NCBI RefSeq assembly: GCF_036370855.1
Contig: NC_088106.1
Coordinates: forward strand, 29,104,001 to 29,168,000
Reading direction: 5' to 3'
DNA from: Dromaius novaehollandiae
Taxonomy: Eukaryota > Chordata > Aves > Casuariiformes > Dromaiidae
DNA length: 64,000 nucleotides
Position 1 is the stretch's first letter, and each line of letters starts with the position of its first letter. Of this stretch, positions 25,201 to 34,100 are shown one piece after another. Made by a program: the position numbers and the translations under genes. Under the pieces are notes generated by a model, which was not told where the DNA came from, did not search any database, and saw only the letters and a list, made by a program, of their open reading frames with translations.

Positions 25201-26236
25201 TTCCTCCTTCTGTGTAACTTATTCCACATCTCTCAGATCCCAAAACATCATTCAGCCTGTGGCACTTGGTTGTGCTCTTGATGTTCACATACGTTTTATA
25301 CGGAGCGCTACAACTCAGACTTGAGCACAAACCTCCAGTTAAATGTTCTCTGATCCAAATCAGAGAGATGAGAATAAAGCAGCTAAGGTCAAGCTGCTTG
25401 CTTTGGGATAAAATGCGTTCAGTTTTCTGCCTTCTAAATTTTTTGTTCTTGAAACACGTGCCCACTAAAATACAAAAAAGAAGCTAGAGGTGCCCTATGA
25501 AAGAGCCACAATTGAGGGGGTTCTTCAGTGCTGTGTTTTAGCTTAAACTGTGTTCCACAGTTCCACGTGACCCTCTTCAAGCTAGTTTTTGCTGCCACTG
25601 CTTTCTTCTGTTCTCAGTACATTTATTTTTACTGGTATTCCCAACAATGTAATTTGTTTTTGTAGGTTCACAAGAACGACAAGATAAACTACGAGACATG
25701 GGAATAGTAGATATTCTACATAAACTGAGTCAGTCATCAGATTCAAATCTGTGTGACAGGTGAGTATAAAAAAATCCAAAAACAAGATTAGAGGGAATTC
25801 TTTGCTCATAACAATGTATCTTTTTAATAACCTTTTGGTTATTAAATATCTCTATCCCAGAAAAACTGTCTACGATTGCACTGAGTACTACTGTGTGTGT
25901 AAAGAAATAGTGATGTACATTTATTTGAGTAACTGCTCGAGTATTACTTAGGAATAACAAATTATACTTAAGTTCTCAATACTAAAAATTAACAACAATG
26001 GAGACCCTGTTTAAACTTTCTAATTTATAGTGTTACATGACTATAATTGTTCCAGTCCTCTGGAGCAACTTTGCTTTTCTTTACCTCACTAGTTCATCCT
26101 CTCTCTCTAGCTGGCATTATGCATAGAGTCTTGTATATAAAAAGCTGTTAATGATTAAAAAATCCAAACCCCAACAATTAACTAGTTGTTTCTTTATTGC
26201 AGGGCGAAGACAGCACTCCAGCAGTATCTTGCATGA
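1148..26236 (+). CDS. ARMC8: ARMC8 (3' part, 15 coding exons, 470 residues)
   Basis: Armadillo-repeat protein 8, a scaffold of the CTLH (GID-type) E3 ubiquitin ligase and counterpart of yeast Gid5. Family knowledge also links it to alpha-catenin turnover. The 5' exons lie left of the window. The visible exons are 1148-1223, 1316-1406, 4009-4069, 8543-8743, 11636-11731, 13273-13355, 13658-13739, 16796-16882, 18955-19047, 19551-19700, 21538-21633, 23767-23862, 24343-24415, 25666-25759 and 26203-26236. They join in one open frame of 1413 bp, every intron is GT-AG, and all phases agree. The product is helical, with armadillo-like stretches (for example [44 protein letters not shown]), and ends in ALQQYLA then TGA. 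The recognised human protein ends the same way and has about 659 to 673 residues, so roughly 190 to 204 are missing here. No frameshift or stop interrupts it, so it looks functional. Confidence 0.96.
1316..1406 (+). CDS. ARMC8: ARMC8 exon b
   Basis: Acceptor TTTGCAG, donor AAATG|GTAATT. It completes the split Val codon and encodes [18 protein letters not shown] onward to TSAK, ending two bases into a Cys codon. Confidence 0.95.
1655..1682. repeat. Perfect inverted repeat, 11-bp arms
   Basis: ATGTCTACTCA and its exact reverse complement TGAGTAGACAT flank a 6-base spacer. The intron RNA could form an 11-bp stem with a 6-base loop. No function is known to me, and it is too short for a typical miRNA precursor. 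Confidence 0.8.
1787..1807. repeat. Perfect inverted repeat, 9-bp arms
   Basis: TTATCTTGT and ACAAGATAA flank a 3-base spacer (AAT), about 100 bp downstream of the previous hairpin. AT-rich sequence makes a chance origin quite possible. Confidence 0.75.
4009..4069 (+). CDS. ARMC8: ARMC8 exon c
   Basis: Acceptor GTTGCAG, donor AAG|GTGAGC. It encodes [20 protein letters not shown] plus a final Lys, ending in phase 0. It is too short to appear as a long reading frame and was placed by homology and phase. Confidence 0.93.
4070..8542 (+). other. ARMC8 intron, 4.5 kb
   Basis: Lies between exons c and d. A TC microsatellite is at 5840-5861. The stretch 5100-5950 is richer in GC than its surroundings, but I see no exon there. 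A T-run is at 6559-6571. No CR1 copy was recognised. Confidence 0.8.
5840..5861. repeat. (CT)n microsatellite
   Basis: Eleven uninterrupted CT dinucleotides on the + strand, inside an ARMC8 intron. Confidence 0.95.
8543..8743 (+). CDS. ARMC8: ARMC8 exon d
   Basis: The longest visible exon, 67 codons. A T-rich tract ending TTTTCAG precedes it and AGG|GTATGT follows. It encodes [18 protein letters not shown] to [10 protein letters not shown], containing most of two helical repeats. Confidence 0.96.
8744..11635 (+). other. ARMC8 intron with CR1 insertion, 2.9 kb
   Basis: Lies between exons d and e. The right half is an antisense CR1 copy (10248-11540). T-rich runs lie around 9608-9632 and an A-run is at 9750-9758. 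The rest shows nothing recognisable. Confidence 0.8.
10248..11540 (-). mobile_element. CR1 LINE fragment, antisense, 5'-truncated
   Basis: Read on the + strand, it starts with the signature of a reversed CR1 3' end (TGTTTGGAAGGGACATTAG) and continues through the reversed reverse-transcriptase C-terminal region. A minus-strand frame at 10901-11110 reads CR1-like [20 protein letters not shown]. Stops and frame breaks show it is dead. Length near 1.3 kb against about 4.5 kb for a full CR1, with 5' truncation usual for the family. It lies in an ARMC8 intron in the opposite orientation to the gene. Confidence 0.9.
11636..11731 (+). CDS. ARMC8: ARMC8 exon e
   Basis: Acceptor TTAAATAG, donor AAG|GTGAGC, 32 codons. 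It encodes [18 protein letters not shown] to EDIRKK. It lies about 90 bp after the end of an antisense CR1 insertion. Confidence 0.95.
11732..13272 (+). other. ARMC8 intron, 1.5 kb
   Basis: AT-rich. I see no exon, known repeat or RNA gene in it. Confidence 0.8.
13273..13355 (+). CDS. ARMC8: ARMC8 exon f
   Basis: Acceptor TTGCTCCAG, donor GTCAG|GTAGGA. It encodes [18 protein letters not shown] to RLAAV plus two bases of Arg. It is 302 bp from the next exon. Confidence 0.95.
13658..13739 (+). CDS. ARMC8: ARMC8 exon g
   Basis: Acceptor ATTATAG, donor AAG|GTAAGT. It finishes the split Arg codon and encodes [18 protein letters not shown] to KPLMK. Confidence 0.95.
13740..16795 (+). other. ARMC8 intron, 3.1 kb
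   Basis: Lies between exons g and h. The stretch 14280-14780 is GC-richer with an AATAAA near 14546 and could be a decayed transposable element, but I could not assign a family. The 16046-16412 overlapping frames on both strands have no homology I recognise. Confidence 0.75.
16796..16882 (+). CDS. ARMC8: ARMC8 exon h
   Basis: Acceptor CACTGCAG, donor GAG|GTCAGT, 29 codons. It encodes [18 protein letters not shown] to SPSKE. Confidence 0.95.
17753..17811. repeat. A-rich/C-rich low-complexity tract
   Basis: A run of about 15 A, then an AAAAG-type tract, then ACC-rich sequence ending in seven C. It generates the lysine- and proline-rich spurious frames seen here on the + strand. Confidence 0.9.
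18676..18732. repeat. Degenerate (TATG/CA)n tract
   Basis: Alternating purine-pyrimidine sequence built from ATGTGTGCATACATATG-like and ACACACATACACA-like units, an imperfect microsatellite in an ARMC8 intron. Confidence 0.7.
18955..19047 (+). CDS. ARMC8: ARMC8 exon i
   Basis: Acceptor CGTTATAG, donor ATG|GTAAGT, 31 codons. It encodes [18 protein letters not shown] to NGIWALM. Confidence 0.95.
19048..19550 (+). other. ARMC8 intron, 0.5 kb
   Basis: Lies between exons i and j. I see nothing beyond the splice signals. Confidence 0.8.
19551..19700 (+). CDS. ARMC8: ARMC8 exon j
   Basis: Acceptor TCTTTCAG, donor CCA|GTAAGT, 50 codons. It encodes [18 protein letters not shown] to RNLLSTRP. Confidence 0.96.
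19701..21537 (+). other. ARMC8 intron with G-quadruplex motif, 1.8 kb
   Basis: Lies between exons j and k. It holds a strong G-run at 20408-20432 (listed separately). A faint CR1-like antisense resemblance near 21080-21130 was not strong enough to call. Confidence 0.75.
20408..20432 (+). other. G-quadruplex-forming G-run
   Basis: Eight G, T, seven G, T, three G, AC, three G. This satisfies the usual G3+ with 1-2 base loops pattern on the sense strand, so both DNA and ARMC8 pre-mRNA could form it. A short GT run (about 20397-20405) precedes it. Confidence 0.8.
21538..21633 (+). CDS. ARMC8: ARMC8 exon k
   Basis: Acceptor TTTGACAG, donor CAG|GTACCT, 32 codons. It encodes [18 protein letters not shown] to NIEVKEQ. 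Confidence 0.95.
21634..23766 (+). other. ARMC8 intron, 2.1 kb, partly purine-rich
   Basis: Lies between exons k and l. About 21890-22480 is strongly G/A-biased on the + strand, which leaves long open minus-strand frames. A run of A is at about 22600-22613. No exon or assignable repeat family seen. Confidence 0.75.
23767..23862 (+). CDS. ARMC8: ARMC8 exon l
   Basis: Acceptor TCTTTCAG, donor ATG|GTATGG, 32 codons. It encodes [18 protein letters not shown] to KIKYYM. Confidence 0.96.
23863..24342 (+). other. ARMC8 intron, 0.5 kb
   Basis: Lies between exons l and m. AT-rich, nothing recognised. Confidence 0.8.
24343..24415 (+). CDS. ARMC8: ARMC8 exon m
   Basis: Acceptor ATATTTAG, donor GAAG|GTAAGA. 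It encodes [18 protein letters not shown] to WNEEE plus one base. Confidence 0.95.
24416..25665 (+). other. ARMC8 intron, 1.25 kb, purine-rich
   Basis: Lies between exons m and n. About 24480-25110 is G/A-rich on the + strand, and consecutive minus-strand frames (24474-25003) are S/L/P-rich with no family likeness. Nothing else seen. Confidence 0.75.
25666..25759 (+). CDS. ARMC8: ARMC8 exon n
   Basis: Acceptor TTTTGTAG, donor ACAG|GTGAGT. It encodes [18 protein letters not shown] to NLCD plus two bases of Arg. Confidence 0.95.
25760..26202 (+). other. ARMC8 intron, 0.4 kb
   Basis: The last intron of the coding region. AT-rich, nothing recognised. Confidence 0.8.
26203..26236 (+). CDS. ARMC8: ARMC8 last coding exon
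   Basis: Acceptor TATTGCAG. It completes Arg, then encodes [10 protein letters not shown] and TGA at 26234-26236. The C-terminus matches the recognised vertebrate ARMC8 end, so no residues are lost. Confidence 0.95.
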
Positions 26237-26800
26237 TCAAAGACTAATTGAATCTATGGACACCCCTCATGTCTACTTAAGGAATAGCAGGAAATATTCC
26301 TGACTCCTTATATTTGCACAAGTCACCTTGGGCTGCATTTTTCTCAGGTGCAGGGAGCTGCTTTGCAGAAACAGTTTAAATGATCAGGTCTCCAGTGCAC
26401 TTGAGAATTTTCTTGAGGTAGTTTCTTTACTCAGAGGACTCTTGGGGGGTTGTTTTGTTTTTTTGGGTTTTTTTCCTGAGCTACCTGGACTTTTGAATAG
26501 AACAATCAGTCATCGTTTTCCTTTGGGCCTACAATTTTCTGCTTTTGCTGCAGCCTGCGTGTGAGGATGTGTGTGTGCGCGTTTGGGTGTGTGCGTGTGC
26601 TTGGGTGTATGTGTGTGGGTGTGATACCTCAATTTTGTTTTTCCTTTTTTTGTGTGAAAATCTTTTTCTACAGGTTTTCAAGGGTTAACCATTGTTTGCT
26701 GTACGAATACTTCAATGAATTATATACAGTTTGAATGAAATGTTATTTAAAAAAAAAACAAACTGTTGTATCCCATAAAGTTTATTTTGAATTTTGAACA
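26237..26800 (+). other. ARMC8: ARMC8 3' UTR (end uncertain)
   Basis: Sequence after the ARMC8 stop codon. It contains a GT-rich block (26567-26623) and an A-run near 26749. A variant polyadenylation hexamer CATAAA lies at 26774-26779 with T-rich sequence after it, so an end near 26.8 kb is plausible. Canonical AATAAA occurs only later (28087-28092 and 28735-28740). The true end cannot be fixed from sequence alone. Confidence 0.5.
26567..26623. repeat. Degenerate (GT)n tract
   Basis: GT-rich imperfect microsatellite with GTGTGTGCGCG, GTGTGCGTGTG and TGTGTGTGGGTG units inside the probable ARMC8 3' UTR. Confidence 0.85.
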
Positions 26801-27864
26801 GATGAATGTTTTTAAGTAAAATATATGCATTTCTGAATTTCAGCTTAACTTACATTATACTTCATTTTTAAAGAGGAAAATAGAGGGAGACAATAGACCC
26901 CAAATTATAAGCAGCATATCCTGTACTGTGAGGAGATCCAGGAGTTAGCATTTTCCTGCCATACAAGGTCAGCTGGTACTGATGACATAGCCAATTCCCT
27001 AGAACGGGTCAGCTGGATTGTTTTGGGCTTCTGTACGTTTTTAGAGGAAAGGGTTGTACTTGAGTTAGTGTGACTGCTGAATTTTCTGGAAAGGAACAAA
27101 TGGCTGCAATATCAGCAGGCATGTGCCTGTTGCTTTAGAAGCCAAGAACTTAGATAATTGCTGAAGGATTAGCTTATTTCACGGATAAGTATTCATTAAT
27201 CACTAATATCAGTAGAGCGGACAGTATGTTGCAAAATGTATGCTTTCAAGAGGCCAGAAGGACCTGACAGGCAGTGATTAAGGGACTGCTTTGGTTTTGC
27301 ATCTTTTACATCCAGGTAATAGTTAAGCAGCTCTCAGAATATTTCCGTGGAAGATCAGCTGGGTGCATTAGGTCGGGGAAGGGATGAAAAATTGTTAGAA
27401 TTTCTGCTCAGTAATGTCGCTACCGACTTTGTGTGTATATGCGCATACATGCACTTGCATGGATTTGGACACCTGGGCACTAGAGGTGGGATTTTACTGT
27501 ATTCAGAGGCCTAGGTTGTCCAAACCTTGTCCCTAGCCCTAGGAAAAATTGTGGCTACAATGAAGAAGACTGCATAAGGTTAGGCTGGAAAGTAAGGTGC
27601 CAGGGGCTTCAGGAGTCAAATATGCATAGAAACAAGAGAGAGCAGCAGGGAGCTCTCTTTCATGCAGTTCAGGGTTCTTGCTTTCTTCCCGTGTCTTCTT
27701 TCTGATTTCAGTTTAGAGCATAGTTTTAATAGTCAGAATCTCCAAACACTATATTTACCTAGCACTAACAGGCACACTAAAGATTGCAGCCGATGTCTTA
27801 AAACCAAATCTTTCTTCTGTTACATTGAGCTTCGGGAAGGCTGCAGCAAGAAGAGAGGTCTGTA

Positions 27865-28115
27865 ACTTTGCTAACCAATTTTGATAAGTATCTTAATCTT
27901 TTATTTCTAATTGGAGGGTCAAATTGTGATAGCCTTACTTTATCTAAAAGGTAACTACTTGTGTCAGAAAATGTGACCACAGTTTGGCCTGGAATTTGAA
28001 TGTTCTATGTATCAGATAACTGTTATCACTTGGTTGCAAAGGAGAATATATACATTTAATGTAACTTCTTCCAATCTTGAAAGACAAATAAAAGTGAGCA
28101 CCTGACACTTTTTTC
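27865..28115. repeat. Unclassified repeat, copy 1
   Basis: Shares an ordered series of matching blocks with 29000-29215: CTAACCAATTTTG, TTTATTTCTAAT, GAGGGT, AGTTTGGCCTG versus GTTTGGCCTG, TATCAGA, GGTTGC, and a CTTGAAAG/CTCTGAAAGTCAA end. Same orientation. An AATAAA lies at its right end. Family unknown; it could be an old interspersed repeat or a local duplication. Confidence 0.6.
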
Positions 28116-28999
28116 CCCAGGCACTGCAGTAAGTGACTGGCCATTTTTTAATGTCCTTCTGCAAGTTTTTTCATGATGGATTTCAGGGGCTGAACAAAAA
28201 GGAAAGTAAAAAATATGTGAGGACTTGATAAATATCAGTACCTCAGAAGTGAAGTCTTACTTATAAAATTAAATCAACTGTACTTTTGCTTGAATTGAGG
28301 AAAGACTTCTGAGGCAAGTATCATAAAAGTAAAACTGCCTGTAGCCTGCATCTGGCTTCTAAATTTGCACTCTGGCTATGTACCTTAGGAGTTCAAGTTC
28401 TTAATGTCTCTTTTGCCTCCTCCTTCCCAATTCACATTTCTAAAATCGAATCTGAATTTGATCATATAAAACTTTTGTGCCTGAAAGTGCTCAGACAAAG
28501 GTGAGTAAATTCCTATATACATGTTTTGAGGTTGTTTCCCAAAATTCTACCAGAAAAACTAAAAACAATGCTCAGACAATCTGGTTGCTGCATGAGAACA
28601 GTTGACATTTTCCACAGATATTACGCTGATAGGACAGTCTGTTGGACGAGAGCATTTTTACATTCAGTTAAGCTTTGTGAATAATTTTTGATGTTGCTAT
28701 AGGTATGTACAAAAAGAAGAAAGTGAATACTGTAAATAAAAAGAACTTTACCAGAACATCTAGGTTTTACTGAACTTCATGGAGAAATTTTTTGTGCCAT
28801 CTTCTGTACAGACAGTTTCCAGTCTGAGATTTATGGTGGGAACAAACTTGTTTGCTGGCTGACCAAACCTTTACGAGCTTTACTTGAGTAGAGGTGTCTT
28901 GTGAACTATAGGGTTGCCTTCAGAACAAAAGCAGGTATGACTTGTCTGGACGTGATACAAGATCATCAGGATTTCTTGTTTTTGCACTCTTTATGAAAA

Positions 29000-29215
29000 C
29001 CAATCCTAACCAATTTTGGTAAATAGCTCCACTCTTTATTTCTAATCAGAGGGTTCCATAATGATGGTCTTTCTTTCAAAGGTTACAGATGTCAAAAAGA
29101 GATCAGTTTGGCATGGAGTTTGGCCTGCTAGTTATCAGACAACTGGTGCCCTGGTTGCTCTCCCCCATCTACATTTAGTGAAGTTTCTCCCACTCTGAAA
29201 GTCAAGTAAGACTTG
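29000..29215. repeat. Unclassified repeat, copy 2
   Basis: The second, diverged copy of the element at 27865-28115, in direct orientation about 1.1 kb away. The shared blocks occur in the same order with small insertions and deletions between them. Confidence 0.6.
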
Positions 29216-29959
29216 TAATTTGGCTGTTGTTGCAATCACACATCCATGTCATGTAGTGAAAGAAACTAAGTGGCCTGCTCAAAAGCATCTTGTGTCACTA
29301 TGTTCTTAGGGAAACATCTGCTATTTTTAGGCATTTATTTCTTAGACACTTAGGGCCCTTTTTAGCCTGTCGAAGTTTAAGTCCTGAGCCTAAAGCTTCA
29401 GCCACCTAGTAGATGCTGCGCCTCTGTGAAACTCTGCTGAAGCAATGAAGCAGCAGGCAGCAGAATAATCAAGGTACATGAGATAAAGTGCTTGAAGAAA
29501 GACCTGGAAAATGGGATTACTAACAGGACTGTTTCTGCTTATCCTAAAATGTGTAAGCACGTCATGGGTGTAAACATGCAAAATTTGAGTTTTGGTTAAA
29601 GTCATCAGGACTTCACTCAAGGCTTATTTTTTACAAAACATTGAGTGCTTTTGCTTTTAAAATGTTTTTTTGTATACAGTGTTTTTAGTATAAGCTCCCT
29701 TGAATCCACATTGAAGTAAGTAGACAAGAGGAAGCTAAAAGCCAAAGTCTGCGACCGAGAGGATGGAGCGGTAGCACGTGCTTTCCCTGTAGTGCAGAGC
29801 TCCCCCCAGAAGCTGAGAGCAAACGCAGCAGCTCAGGCCAGGTTGCTTAGGTGGAGATGCCAGGGAGATAATCTGCGAGCCAAAGAAAAGGATCGGGGCA
29901 GGAAGGTAAATGCTGGCAATTCAGTGTGAAGCTGTGCTGTCAGGAAAAAAAATAGAGGT

Positions 29960-31160
29960 TTTTTTGAGGCAGAGCTTTGACTCGGTGGTGCCCTGCTCTC
30001 AGAGAAGGCTGCCAGGGCACCTGGGGGGCGGTTTGCTCTGCCGAGCTGGTGCTGGAGCTGGGGGAGGCCCTGCCCAGGCCCGGGCCCCGTCCTGCCGCTT
30101 CCCGGGACGTGCCAGGCAGTGTCCCCGCGGGCAGGGCAGCAGTGCCCAGTGCCAGATCCGCAGCCAGGAGGGGCTGGACCGGCCAGCACCCATGGCAAGG
30201 AGAGGCGCCCGCCGTGGCTCCAAGCGCGGGAGCGGACGGGGCGAGTGGCAGCCCCGCAGGAACGGGCACCAGCCTGGGGGTGCTGGCACCGGCCGGACAC
30301 GAGCTAGCGGTGTGTCCTCATCCCAAGTGGGAAAGGGGAACAAAGCCAAACAAAAAGCGTGGCCTGCGTTTGGAGGGGGGCCAGCAGCTTATCGCCTCCG
30401 CTTGGTGCCGGGGAGGCCACGGCTGGATCCCGCACCCTGCTCGGGAGTTTGGGAGAGGCGGGGGGAAGCGAGGGGGCTGCGGTGCTGGGCTGGGGGCACG
30501 GGGCCAGCGAGGGGAGGGAGTGGGACCTGTTTGGCGGAGGGGCCCTGGGTTACAGAGGTGACGGAGCCAAACTCGCGCTGCGGCAGAGGCTCCGGGAAGG
30601 GGGAGCGGGGCGGGCTGGCGGCCGCTCCGCCCTGCCGTTGCCAGGGCCGCGCTGGGGCTGCCGGCGCTGCGCAGGTACCGCCAGGCCCCTGCCCGTCCGC
30701 AGCCGACAGGCCCTGGCTCCTCGGCGGGCCGGGGCCCCTCGGGTCACCCGGCCGTTCCCTTGCCGTCTCCAGGACCCGGCCGCCCCAGCCCCAGGGAGGC
30801 GCGAGGGTGTCCCCCAGCCCGCTGCCCCCGCGGTTCTGGAAGTGTGCCGTGCTCCAGGCCCTGCCGTAGCCCCCCATCTTGGGGGGAAAAGGGCCTGAGC
30901 AGGGCTGTGGCCGGGCCTCGGGCCCTGCTGAGCCAACCCTGCTCCCTCCGACAGGCAGGGATGCTGCCCAAGGCGCTTGGTCCCGGGTGGAGGAGAAAAG
31001 ACAGGTAAAAAGGCTCTCTCTGTGGTGCAGGTCGGCCAGCAGTTGGATTCGCGCAGGTGGAAGAGGGCCGCCGTGTTTTGCGCTCGGGGCCGCCGCTCGC
31101 AGGACCCTCGTTGCTGCAGAGGAATGGCTGCAAAGCGAAAGGAGGTGGTGCTGCAGGTCA
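29960..31160 (+). promoter_or_regulatory. NME9: CpG island / probable NME9 promoter
   Basis: About 1.2 kb of GC- and CpG-rich sequence ending at NME9 coding exon 1, flanked by AT-rich DNA. A GC box GGGGCGGG lies at 30607-30614. No TATA box is evident, as expected for a CpG-island promoter. The long overlapping frames on both strands here are a by-product of GC content. Confidence 0.7.
31124..31156 (+). CDS. NME9: NME9 coding exon 1
   Basis: ATG at 31124 opens 11 codons (MAAKRKEVVLQ) ending CAG|GTCAGT, phase 0. The peptide has the same length and basic, hydrophobic pattern as the recognised NME9 N-terminus, which decides this start. It sits at the edge of the CpG island. Confidence 0.85.
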
Positions 31161-34100
31161 GTAGGAACCAGCCGTGGTAGGAGCGCCTTTCAGAGCACCT
31201 CTTAAACTTACAGCAAGCGCAAAGGATGAAACTCAGTCCTGGGGTATCTCAGACTCTGCTGGTAAAGCTCTCCTGAGAGGCCCCAGTGCTGGAAAAGTAT
31301 TCCTGAAGGCAGGTGGGAAGACCTGGCAACTCAAACCTGTCCCCATAAGCGACGCTTCGCCCAGGTCAGAACCGAGGGAGTCGAGTGTGCTCCTGGGCTG
31401 CGGGTTGACCTCAGAGGTGGTACGTGCTGGTGCTGTCCTGTGGTCCGGCTGCTTTCAGAAATCAGTGCACCCGCGTTTCACACGAGACTTGTTCAGAGGA
31501 CGCTGAGAAGTAGGGAGCTGGGGGCCTGCTCCTGAGTATTTGGTGACTATCGTGGAACGTATAGTTCATGTATACAGTTCAAATGCTTAAGAAAGATCAC
31601 TGGGAAGCTGGAGAAAGTTTGAGATACAAGAGCAATTCAAAGGCTGAAAAACCTCTTTCACGGGGATATACAGAGCAATTTTCCTCTGTTTACATCGTGG
31701 AAGTGACTTGATGCTTTATAACTACCTGCATAGGGAAAAGATTTCTGAGGGCAGTTTAATAAGCAAAAAAGTTGAAGTTAAACAAATCGAAAACAAGATG
31801 CAAGTGGTTAACAAGTAGAGTCAATAAGCAGAACAAAAAAAGCCAAAGTAGGTCATGAAAGTCTACATCAAATTTTGAAACAAGTTCAGTCTTCCCGAGG
31901 GAGAAGAAGGCTGAAGGTGATTCTTGGCTCTATAACTCTGGTCATTCACTGCAAAAATTGGAAAGTATGGGGTGAAAAAGGTGAACGTTTGTGTAAAAAG
32001 GGAAAGACAGTTGCTTTGTTAAGGTGGAAGTGTCTTTCTGCTGCTGCGTGTCCCACTGTGTCCCTGTTTGATTCAAGTTACTTTGCACCTTTGGCAGCTA
32101 AGTGTGCACCTGATGTGGGAGAGCTGGGTCTAGATCTGCAGAAAGGTGACTGTTCACAGGTGCAGATGACAGCTGAGCCTCATGTAGAAGGCAAAGTGAT
32201 GTCCTGGAAAAGTTCTGGGAATGTTAGAGAAAAGCCAGTTCTCCCAGCTGCCTCTGGGCATACAAATTAGCAAAGTACTTGTGTTGGCATTACTTTGAGT
32301 CCATCAGTTGAACTCACAGCTGAACTCATTATCACAAATTATCGTCATCATGAATCAGTTGAACTCATTAACCTTCTGTGAAACACTCCTAGGGTGGTCC
32401 TAGCACGAGGAACACCTGAAATAACTAAATTTCTTAATTCTGCAGGTGTTCTCTGAAAAAAATTAGGCTTGGGGTTACATGCTGAACAGGAAAACAGATG
32501 GAGGTGTTTGAATAACTCCCTGTTCTCTGAATGAGGCAGGGTCCTGGAGAAACGGTACTGCATGATCTCCAGTGATGTTTCTGAAAGAGGATCTGTAAGA
32601 GAGGCCATTAAGCTTGCACTGGAATTTCCAGTCTTGGGAAATCCCGACTTTGCGATTTAGGCAGTCCTTAATGCATGTTGGTGTTAATAGCTATTGAATA
32701 ATAGCTAGCCTTACTGCAGCTTAGTGTTTTCCAGTGTGGGCTAAATGTAGTTAGGATTAATGATATCAACTGAGAACGTTATTAAGAATCTTCATTGTTC
32801 AGGATGAACCAAACAGATCTTACATTTTTTGAGGAGCCTTTTGTTAATTTTGTTTTTGTAAGTGTATGCTGAGGGGTAAGTGCTGTAAGCTGGGGAAGAG
32901 ACCAAAGATTTTCTTCATTTCTGATAACTGTATTGGAACTGTAGGATAGAATAGTACTTAGTCCAGCATAACGAATTGTCTAGGACATCTTTGACTGAAC
33001 GGTGCCCTGAACAACCTGATGTAACGCTGAGCTTTGAGCAGGGGTTTGGAAGATCCAGAGGTCCCTTCGAACTTAGATCTTTGTCTCTGTTTGCTGTGTT
33101 TTGGGAGTCTTTAAATTGCCACTGACTTCAAATTCAGGTAAGGATGTGCTGCGCTCAGACCACCCTCCCGTGACCAGACACTGGCACAGCCAAAGCCATG
33201 TATTTACTAGTAGTTTATTGCATTAAGGCTCAAACATCTCAACAAAGCAGTGTAGCTTGTGTGGAGGCACAGTGAGAAACTACTGGTGGAGAATCCTGTG
33301 GCTTATAAATTTGATGAGCCCTGGATCCAAAGTTAGGAGCAAGGAACGGAGGAGGCGTGCTAGAGGCAAGTGTGTTGAAACAGCACATGGGATGCTGGAG
33401 TTCAGCCCACACCAGGGAGAGAAATGGTGAAGGTGCACGGAGTCATCCTGGAGCCTCCTAGAGCATGCAGGCCTGCAAGCAGAGCAAGAATCGAGTCATT
33501 TTTGGTGCTACAAACCACAACTTCTATCTCAATATCAGCATAGTAATACTATCAATGTGATAGTGCAGCTTTAGCAGCTGCAACCTTGAGTGATCACCCA
33601 ACTCCAGCCTCTGTCTTGCAAATCAGAAAAGCCAAAAAGAACAGAGCTGTGTCCTGAAGCTGAGATCAAGACTGTGGTATGACAAACCCAGTGCCAGTTC
33701 ATGTTGCTCTGCTTTCAGGTCAGCTCGTCCCCTGAGCCCCAAAGACCTAGCCGAGCCCATTGGTTGCTGTGAAAGGGTCTTACTGCCTGTCCCCACCCCG
33801 CTGCCTTTCCACTTGGCTCTGCCTCAGCCTCTCTTTTGCTCTGACATTCATCAGTCTTTTAAAAAAGACTTGCTTACACTGGGGAGAACTACTCAGGGCT
33901 TTTTATGGGATATTTTTCCTCTGTTCTAGTGAGTTAGATGAGCTCACAGAGGAACCCTGATGAGAGCCAGGACCAGACCGGGGCAAGCAGTGGAAGTGCA
34001 TGGCCTGGAAATGTAGTCATTTCACTAGTCATTTGTTAGGCAATGTGTCCAGGGCTTTGCTTTGACTGGAAGGCCGTCTTTTCTCCCACTAAGACTTAAA

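Larger units (their letters stand above)
26801..29950. other. ARMC8-NME9 intergenic region
   Basis: No gene seen. It contains two diverged copies of one unclassified repeat (about 27865-28115 and 29000-29215). Short frames in it lack homology on either strand. I looked on the minus strand for stranded kinase exons of NME9 and did not recognise any. Confidence 0.7.

Noticed and set aside
29390-29620. Minus-strand frame considered as a stranded NME9 kinase exon
   Set aside because: None of the NDP-kinase motifs (IKPDA-type start, active-site His context) are present.
29910-31133. Long overlapping open frames on both strands (up to 319 codons) in the CpG island
   Set aside because: They overlap each other in several frames, have Gly/Ala/Arg/Pro-rich composition expected of GC-rich DNA, and match no family. 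Stops are simply rare at this GC content.
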